DNA of 64,000 nucleotides from Gnetum montanum (taxonomy: Eukaryota > Streptophyta > Gnetopsida > Gnetales > Gnetaceae), in assembly GCA_015680685.1 (NCBI GenBank), contig MNCI01006121.1, forward strand, positions 84,633-148,632, written 5' to 3'. Each line of letters opens with the position of its first letter. Position 1 is the stretch's first letter. Below, piece after piece: positions 57,301 to 64,000 of the stretch. A model generated the notes under the pieces. That model ran no database searches, had not been told where the DNA came from, and was given only the letters and a program-made list of their open reading frames with translations. Both the position numbers and the translations under genes were made by a program.

Positions 57301-58242
57301 TCTTTTTCCTCTAGATGGTTTTTATAGGTTTTAGGCTCTATGAAGACATCTTAGAGGTCAAGGAGAAGTCTTGCCTAAGATCTGGGCTCCTAGAGGATAT
57401 GTAAGGAAAATTCTAGAGACATCTAGACTATGCTAGGAAAGTGAGACATCCCAGTTTTGGTGAGATGTTCCAGATCATAGTTGGAACATTCCATAGTTTG
57501 GGAGATGTTCCAACTAAGAAATCCCATATTTTAATGAGAAATATTGGCTATTGTGGAGATGTCTCACATTCATGTGAGACATCCCACCTACCAACCAAAG
57601 TAGTTAATGAGATGATCTAAATGGCCTGAGATGACCCAAACAAGAGGAAAAACTTAAGAAATTGTCATTGCAATTTGGAAAACAAACAAGAAAATATGGA
57701 AAAAGATTAAAATAGCTAAAGATCCTTAAGTTAAGTAGGGGGAAAATTTCTAGGTTTCTTGTCTTCTCTTTGTAAATAAATATTGATTCTTCATGGGATG
57801 TCATGATAGAGAAAGCTCATAAGATAGGTGAGATCATCAATGAGAGAAGTAATGTATGTGATAAGAGTATGAGGGAGCACACAGAGTGAGTGCATGTATG
57901 GTTGCAACTTCAAGATCAATTGTGTGGTGTATTAACTAGTGTGTTCTTGAGTCTTACTTGTGAGTTGAGGTTTCAATCCCCAATTGTGGAAGAGATCTCA
58001 TTTAGTTGTGTCTTATGTTGAGAACAATCATTGTGTGTTTGTAGAATCTCATGCTCTGCAACTTCATTTAAGTGTTGTGAATATATTTGGATGATGTTGT
58101 GGATTATGAAACCCTATTATAATCTTATTTGAAATAATTAAAGATGGCTAGTTTTCTTATTTTCTAGCATAATGATTTATCTTTTGATAATATCTAGATT
58201 TAATGTTATTTTCCATTAGAGTGAACCTACTCTAGTCTATAT
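57300..58242 (+). repeat. Probable 5' LTR of another retrotransposon (left end uncertain)
   Basis: Ends at a tRNA-iMet-type primer site. 57440-57595 holds several related short motifs: 'gtgagacatcccag', 'gtgagatgttccag', 'ttggaacattcc', 'gggagatgttccaac', 'ggagatgtctcaca', 'gtgagacatccca'. They read alike on both strands. Confidence 0.5.
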
Positions 58243-58260
58243 TGGTATTAGAGCTTTATG
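58243..58260 (+). promoter_or_regulatory. Primer binding site, tRNA-iMet type
   Basis: TGGTATTAGAGC differs from the standard TGGTATCAGAGC by one C-to-T change. Confidence 0.75.
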
Positions 58261-58307
58261 TTAATTGTTTATTGAAAATTGGTTGCAAATTTTTGTCAAA
58301 TTTTGAT

Positions 58308-58776
58308 GGCACTTAAGAAGAAATAGATACAAGCCCTAAAGAGATACATGAAAAGCATGAAGTCTACCTTTTAATTGATGGTTTCTCAATTGGATGAAAT
58401 TAGTGCAAAGGTAGATAGAAATGTTGGTCCTAGCCATGTTTAGATATGTGGAGGTGATGAGCATTCATGTTCAAATGGTGATGAAGAAGTTTCACACCCA
58501 GGTAAAAGGAATGATGAGGAAGAACAATCCAAATATTAGAGTGTTAAAACCCATCAGCCAATAATTCCAATGGGAGGAAATCCTATTTATTTTATGAGAA
58601 TTTTAAGAGCTCCACCGCTTGCCTCTACTTTTTCCCATGGCAAGCTTGACAAGGAGGATGAAGCAAGGCTTACTAGAGCATTCTGGAATGCTATAAGACT
58701 CCTGAATGTTGGGTTAAAGACTTTTAATGGTATCGGTAACTGTGACATCCCATTCCTAGATGTTGTAAAAATATGA
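58308..58776 (+). pseudogene. Gag-like start of the 57.3-kb element
   Basis: About 50 bp after the primer site a frame starts with 'MALKKK' and continues through stops to 'MVSQLDEISAKVDRNVGPSH'. The open part 58570-58776 (68 codons) has 'GKLDKEDEARLTRAFWNAIR'. No domain is recognised; position right after a primer site is the only reason to call it gag-like. Sequence after 58776 belongs to something else. Confidence 0.35.
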
Positions 58777-59469
58777 ACACTTAATTTATTACATTCACTA
58801 TTTTCATGGATAATATACCAAAAATATTATAAATACTTAAATAATGAATTAATCGGAAAATAAATAACTGGTACTGAAGAATTAAGTAAGGAAAATGGAA
58901 AAATTATATTAATGAAAGAGAGTACTGTAACACCCTTTTGGGTTGCCTTCCTATGCTACTTAAGCCTTAGAGGAAATCTGACACTACCACCATAGTTAAG
59001 CTATCCTACCAAAGAGGTGATCAATCCCTTTTTGTCCTGCTTCACCTAGCTCCCATTACTTGCCTCTCCAAGCTCCACAACTCCATTTCCAGCATGACCT
59101 CTAACCCTAGCCTTAAATGGCATAGGTCAAACCCTTTTCCAAGGGATACATGAATAGTCATAACTCCTCGTAATGAGGTGTCCCTTCATTAGAAGGCTAA
59201 TTACATTGTTTACAATTTTTTTCACCCTTAACAAGGGATGGGATGTTATAAATCTACCCCCCTTAAGCATCTAGTTTATCCTTGAGTGCTTCCTCTATAT
59301 CCAATTGCTTAATGGCTACTTCATTGTTATGCTCCTCAGCTTTAGTTCCCTTATTTTCCTCATTATCATATATACAAATAAAAGATCAAAAATTATAAAC
59401 ATAATTTATTACATCCATAATAAATTCAACCTATCATTCACTATCATGATGATCTAAAATTTTGGGGTA

Positions 59470-59844
59470 ATTATTTAAAATAAACTCCCTATTTTCCCAA
59501 GTCTGTTGATCACAATTTGACCATTGAACAAGTACTTCGCTGATAGTTTTATTTCATAATTTCTTGGTTCATTGATTCTAAATAGCAATGGCTTTAACTT
59601 CAAAGCTGGCATTGGATCGTAATGATAGAGCATTCCAATCCAATACATATGGTACATCATTTTCATGAAATTTCTTTAGCAAGCTCACATGAAAAACTAG
59701 ATGAATTTTTAAGGTTTCTGGAAGATTCAACCGATATGCTACTTCACCAATTCTTTCAGTGATTTCAAAAGGTCCAAAAATTCTAGGTGCTAATTTAGTA
59801 TATTTTCCCAATTTAAGAGAACTTCTAGTAGGTTTTACTCTCAA
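59470..59844 (-). pseudogene. Chromovirus integrase C-terminus and chromodomain
   Basis: The frame 59844-59578 has '[20 protein letters not shown]' and '[20 protein letters not shown]', the GPY/F-type end of chromovirus integrase. A TAG at 59583-59581 and a further stop follow. Then, in the same frame, comes a chromodomain: 'TISEVLVQWSNCDQQTWENR' and 'EFILNNYP' (about 59550-59475). Chromodomains guide integration by binding modified histones. The aromatic and Trp-Glu positions (VQW, TWE) are kept. Confidence 0.85.
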
Positions 59845-60900
59845 TTCTACTTGATCTCCTACTTCAAATTCTTTTTTAAGTTAATGTTGATCTGCATATC
59901 CTATATATTTATCTTGGGCAACTTGTAAATTTTGTTTAACCCTTGTGACAATGTTTTCCTTTATTTTCATTTCTTCTTCCTTCCATTATGCTCTTAAGGT
60001 TGGATTTCCCATGTTAATGGTGTACAACAATTACATCCATATACTACTTTGAATGGTGTTTCATGTATGGAACCTTGATAATTTTTATTATAGGAAAATT
60101 ATACTAGATGCAAATAATTATCCTATGTTTTTGATCTACTCTCGATGTAGCTTCGTAGGATATCTTCTAATATTCTATTCACACATTTAGTTTGTCCATC
60201 AGTCTCAAGGTAATAAGCTATGCTAAATTTCAATTGGGTTCCAAGCTCTCTGAAGAAATTTTTCCAAAATTCAAATATGAACTTGGGATCTCTATCTAAA
60301 GTGATAGATTTTGGATAGCCATGTAATCAAAATATTCTCGTACGAATTTTTGGGTTATTTCTTCTATTGTGTTTGTAGATTTCAAAGTTATAAAATGTGC
60401 CATCTTTGATAGACAATCAACTACTATGAAAGTCGAGTCATTTCCTTTTTTGGTTATTGGGCATCCCACAGTGAAATCCATAGTGATATCTACCCATTTC
60501 CAAGTTAGGACTTTCAGAGGTTGTAATAATCCACTAGGTTTCCTCTATTCAACTTTTATTCTTTGACATGTTTGACAATTTTTAATGTATAAGGACACAT
60601 CATTTTTCATTCTAGGCCAAAAATAAGATTTTTTAATTATCATATAGGTCTTAATATAACTTAGGTGTCCTGCGTATGGTACTTCGTGTGCTTCACTCAA
60701 CAATTTTAGTCTCTAATTTCCTTTTGGTATACATATTCTCTGTCCTATCATCAATAAACCATTGGAGGTAAGTTGATATTAAGGTTTGTACAAAATATTT
60801 GTTAAAATATTTTTTAAATAAGGGTTATCTTTTATTTGTTCCTTGATTTCTTCTTCCATAGGAGTTATTACCACACCTATCATTAAATTCCACATTTGGC
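59845..60900 (-). pseudogene. Chromovirus integrase core
   Basis: The frame 60481-60296 reads 'MDFTVGCPITKKGNDSTFIV' and 'VDCLSKMAHFITLKSTNTIE', the standard chromovirus integrase core with the first Asp (MDF) and the VVD block. The zinc-binding part lies upstream near 60560-60700 ('C..CQ..K' pattern at about 60570). Stops separate the pieces. Confidence 0.82.
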
Positions 60901-61031
60901 TAAGAGCATCTGCCACTACATTTTTCTCATAGGGAATATATTTGATTTCAAAATCATATTCAGCTAATAATTCTATCCATCATCTCTAACAAGTATTCAA
61001 AATAAGCTACCTTTGCAAATATTCTAAACTT

Positions 61032-61621
61032 TTATGATTTTTTTTTAGTACAAACATTTGCACAAAGATAATGTCTCCAAAATTTCAAAGCATGAACAAT
61101 TGTCAATAATTCTAAATCATGAGTTAAGTAATTTACCTCAGCTCCTCGTAATTTACAAGATTCATAACATACCACTCTATCTTCTTGTGAAAGTACTGCA
61201 CTAATTTCTATTCCACAGACATCCGTGGATACTTCAAATGGTAAATCTTTATCTGGAATTATCAAAATAGATGTTGTTGTAAGTAGCATCTTTAATCTAA
61301 GAAAAGATTCCCTGCATTTTTTATCACATTTGAACACACGTTTCTCTTGAAAAATGTCACTTAATGGGACTACCAAGGTAGAATAATCTTTAATGAAACC
61401 TCAATAAAAACTAGCTAAACCTAAGAAACTACAAACTACTGTAACATCTTTTAATTTAGGCCAATCCCAGATCACACTAATTTTTGCTGGATCTACTTGC
61501 AATCCCTTCTTGAAAACTATATGTCATAAGTATGAAACTTCTTCCTTAAAGAGTTCAAATTTACTCAATTTAGCTTTTAATTAATGTTCTTTAAGAATTT
61601 CCATTGTAGTTTTCAAATGTT
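61032..61621 (-). pseudogene. Chromovirus RT end and RNase H
   Basis: The frame 61376-61032 includes 'SFLRLKMLLTTTSILIIPDK', 'DLPFEVSTDVCGIEISAVLS' and 'HDLELLTIVHALKFWRHYLC', the RNase H start with Asp (STDVCG) and Glu (HDLELL). 61621-61400 carries the RT thumb: 'AKLSKFELFKEEVSYL' and 'GLQVDPAKISVIWDWPKLKD'. The usual YYASRKL block reads 'VCYESCKLRGAEVNY'. Cut at its N-terminal side by E6. Confidence 0.85.
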
Positions 61622-61739
61622 TGATATTGAATAACAGTGAAATTTTGAGGCCTCAATGGTTCAGCAAAGTCTCGAGGCTTAGGCAACGATTTGCAACAAG
61701 TCACACATCTCAGCAAGTTTTCTCTTTTTGGCTTAAGGC

Positions 61740-62060
61740 TTGTTATGCTACACTACGCAGCGTAGCATAATAAACTCCAAAAGGACTAAACAAAGACAAG
61801 GGATGCACAGACACTTCAATTTTGCAAGTTATCTATGTTACATCGTGTTATGCTATGCAGTGTAATATAATGCAACGCAGCGTAACGCAAGCAGACAGTT
61901 GATTTAATCGCGACAACAAGGACAGAAAAATTCAAGCATTAGCGATTCTTATGCCATGATTCACTCTCTAGCGTATTACAGTGTAACCGCAGGACAGTTT
62001 GTTACCGAAGCTCCAACAAGGGTAGGCTACACTATACTACGCTTCAAAGCGTAATGCAGC
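61740..62060 (+). promoter_or_regulatory. Inverted-repeat motifs upstream of the E6 TATA box
   Basis: TATGCTAC (61744-61751) pairs with GTAGCATA (61762-61769). TACGCTT (62038-62044) pairs with AAGCGTA (62047-62053). A third cluster 'gcaacgcagcgtaacgc' lies at 61872-61888. All share the word GCGTA/TACGC and lie 100-420 bp upstream of TATAAATA. Confidence 0.6.
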
Positions 62061-62193
62061 ATAGCGCCACAAACTTCAGCTACAACACATTAGGTCAACA
62101 GCATCTTGTGGATCCAGGACACACGTCATCTAAACTACATTTTTCTCCTAAATTCTAATCTTATAAATACCCCAGCAGAAAATGCTCAAAGGA

Positions 62194-62358
62194 TTGGCAA
62201 GTTAGAAAGTTGGCAAGTTCGCAGGTTGGCAAGTTGGTAGGTTGGCAAGTTAGCAGGTTGGCAAGTTGGCAAGTAGGCAAGTTGGTAAGTTGGCAAGTTG
62301 GCAAGTTGGCAAGTTGGTAAGTTGGCAAGTTAGCAAGTTGGGAAGATTGGCAAGATTG
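62194..62358 (+). repeat. 8-bp minisatellite (GTTGGCAA)n
   Basis: About 20 imperfect units of GTTGGCAA with variants (GTTGGTAA, GTTAGCAA, GTAGGCAA). It starts 25-30 bp after the TATA box, so it would lie at the start of the transcript. Confidence 0.95.
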
Positions 62359-62864
62359 AAAATTTTTTTTTCTATTGGCAATTGTTAAAAATTTTTGGCA
62401 GAGATTGGCGAAAAAGCAAAAGAGAATCGACAACAGAAAAAACACCAACGGCGATCAACAAGAGCTTTTGACCAGGAATTTCAAGTTAGTAGATACTTTG
62501 CTTCGGGTCCAACTCCCTCGCACCCATATTGGCTAGAAGAAGGTAGATCGACCTTTTCTTGTTGCATTTCTAAATAGCTTTCTTGTTCTTGGCATGTGCT
62601 TCTTCTAAACTGAAGTTTTCTTGTAATCATTGTAATTCAATGTATTTTCTTATAAGCTAAATCCCAGATCTTGGGATTACACAATCTCTAAGTTCAGTTC
62701 ATTGCATCCTATTTACATAAACTTTACAATCGTTTGGCATCATTTACATCATCCTTCTCACCTTCGAGATCATCAATATCATATCTCCCCATCGAAACCG
62801 TCATCTCGTGACTCGATCATTACAAAATTTACTAATTAAGTAAGTCCCTGTCTGATCAACAAGA

Positions 62865-63251
62865 CTATTCAGGGCACCTTGGATTCATTTTCTCCAACAT
62901 GGCCCTCGCACAAATCTGGGGTTGGAACTGTGTACATGGAACTTCGCTCGGTATTTCCAACAGCTGACATTTTTTGTTGTTACAGTATTCTAGCACTAGA
63001 AGGAGGGCTTGAACCTCTAATTTTCCTTTCATGGGTAGTCCTGTAAGTTGTCTATACCCATTTTCAATTGACGTAAACGTAATACCTCTGTGGTTGTTTA
63101 TGAGATTTTGTGGTGCAAATCGGTCGCCTCGACAATTCCTTTGGAATCCTGTAGGGTAGAAAGCCCATTTTTGCCTTAGTATTCCTTTGCCCTTGTGATC
63201 TTTATCCTTGTCGTCATTACTCTCAAGCTGTGAAGAGAATGGCTGCATCAA
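62865..63251 (-). other. Unassigned 128-codon open frame antisense to the E6 leader
   Basis: Open on the minus strand with 'GILRQKWAFYPTGFQRNC' and 'LEVQALLLVLEYCNNKKCQL'. No domain recognised. It lies opposite the E6 leader and may be chance. I list it only because it is long for this stop-rich region. Confidence 0.2.
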
Positions 63252-64000
63252 CCACTGCTATTGACACTACTAACTTCGAGAATCCTTAGACTCTACAAGT
63301 TACGTCTCCTATGGTCGAGCTGCCAACCAGTCCGATGCAACCATGCTGGTTCCTCAGGATTCAAAACAAAGAGCCTGAGAGACACACTCAACATAGGGAA
63401 TATTACAATTTCCTCTATGCTAAACTTGTGGTAAAGTTGCCCATGTATTCACAAGAACTTGAAGAGAAACAAGAATACGAGTTCATATACTGCAATGGGA
63501 AGGAATTTATTCCTTTGGCTAACGCCACGATACACCTGACAGACCAACAACAGTGGATCTTAGATCAAATGTTAATGGCCAAGGCATTGAAAAAATAATG
63601 AGAAGAGTTGTTCCGTGATGAACTACTTCATGACAGACAGGAGGATCTAGATTCCCATTCCGAGGAAGGTCGTCACGCTAGTTTTGCTGTGGTGCCTCCC
63701 TCCACAGCATCCTGTGTAAATCTGTTGTTTATGATCACTATGCCGTTATCATTAACTACTACTAACCATGTGGCGCATGCATCCCACCAACATCTTTTCT
63801 CTCTGACTACCCTCTCGGGTGGTGTCCCTTCACAAATCATTCCTTCGCAGCCACAGTTAGCTAATCCATCTCATTGTATACCTACGCCTATGTCACCATA
63901 TGTACATGCGATACCTACTTTGCAATTACACACAGCACCTACATTCATCCCAACACACACGACAGGACCCACCACTATAGTGTGGTGGGCTCCAAACACA
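63220..64000 (+). pseudogene. E6 gag-like reading frame
   Basis: 'MAASTTAIDTTNFENP' (ATG about 63241), one TAG, then an open stretch 63311-63598 with 'MQPCWFLRIQNKEPERHTQH', 'REYYNFLYAKLVVKLPMYSQ' and 'IHLTDQQQWILDQMLMAKAL', a TAA at 63596-63598, and a Pro/Thr/His-rich continuation to the window end. I do not recognise a named domain. Position after an LTR and the composition suggest gag. Confidence 0.45.

Larger units (their letters stand above)
58900..61621 (-). mobile_element. E5: chromovirus (Ty3/gypsy), 3' part of pol
   Basis: On the minus strand, in order: end of RT, RNase H, integrase, chromodomain, then a polypurine tract candidate (plus-strand 'taccccccttaag', about 59256-59267) and the start of a 3' LTR (about 59250 leftwards, TATAACATCCC). 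The element is cut at 61621 by E6; the rest of pol and gag lie outside. LTR left end is not defined. Confidence 0.8.
61622..64000 (+). mobile_element. E6: LTR retrotransposon, 5' LTR and gag-like start, continues past window
   Basis: Sequence changes abruptly from E5 RT to a noncoding block with a TATA box (TATAAATA, 62162-62169), three GCGTA-type inverted repeats, an 8-bp minisatellite, polyadenylation-like sequence, and then an open frame on the plus strand. This is the layout of a 5' LTR followed by gag. The LTR start may be TGATATTG (61622) or a few bases earlier; its end and primer site are not resolved (between about 62700 and 62860). Confidence 0.55.

Noticed and set aside
62161-62448. 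Minus-strand open frame with a Leu-Pro-Thr-Cys repeat
   Set aside because: It is the translation of the (GTTGGCAA)n minisatellite; 24 bp equals three units, which makes an apparent peptide repeat.
1-64000. tRNA or rRNA genes
   Set aside because: The tRNA-like matches are 12-18 base primer sites beside LTRs; no cloverleaf could be traced around them.

Overview
The window looks like repeat-dominated chromosomal DNA from a plant with a large genome. A gymnosperm is my guess, but nothing here proves it. Evidence for a plant is the mix of Ty1/copia, Athila-like and Tat-like Ty3/gypsy elements, a chromovirus, an L1-type LINE and Helitron debris, with retrotransposon primer sites matching tRNA-Asp and tRNA-iMet. 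I found no intact host gene and no RNA gene. The only good host-gene candidate is a broken GH88-like hydrolase fragment near 5.2-5.6 kb.

Layout. 1-2.9 kb: gag and 5' LTR of a minus-strand element of a family I call TGATGAG (after its LTR end). 2.9-7.2 kb: a second gypsy gag scrap, a 27-bp tandem array, the GH88 pseudogene and an exact 85-bp tandem duplication. 7.25-12.03 kb: a nearly full-length copia element with both LTRs and a CAAAT target-site duplication (TSD). 12.3-12.9 kb: an unexplained GC-rich island. 13.5-15.5 kb: a 5'-truncated LINE inside an AT-rich repeat. 16.1-17.6 kb: a Helitron-like remnant. 17.65-54.9 kb: a nested stack. 57.3-58.8 kb: LTR, tRNA-iMet primer site and gag-like start of another element. 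58.9-61.6 kb: minus-strand chromovirus pol with chromodomain. 61.6 kb to the end: LTR and gag of a further plus-strand element that cuts the chromovirus.

The nested stack: a plus-strand Tat-like pol (17.65-18.95 and 52.78-54.90 kb) is split by a minus-strand Athila-like element (18,949-52,782; TSD TGGAG). That Athila carries three TGATGAG-family insertions. E2 (23.81-33.33 kb, plus strand) has gag and pol. E3 (36.69-44.49 kb, minus strand, TSD CTCTT) has gag and no pol. E4 (46.00-52.50 kb, minus strand) also has gag and no pol, and lies inside the Athila 5' LTR.

Most interesting: E3 and E4 lack any recognisable pol but share an extra long reading frame ('ORFx') between gag and the 3' LTR. 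It is absent from E2, which keeps pol. This fits a non-autonomous gag+ORFx lineage that depends on a pol-bearing relative. The LTRs of this family carry a promoter-proximal array of palindromes (GATATC-type cores at 14, 17 or 20 bp, with one 26-bp step). The 5' LTRs of E2 and E4 are broken exactly in that array, and E2 is flanked by a 138-bp duplication of host sequence instead of a 5-bp TSD. Nearly all coding regions are dead. In the copies checked, most in-frame stops fit C-to-T (or G-to-A) change, as expected for methylated, silenced repeats.
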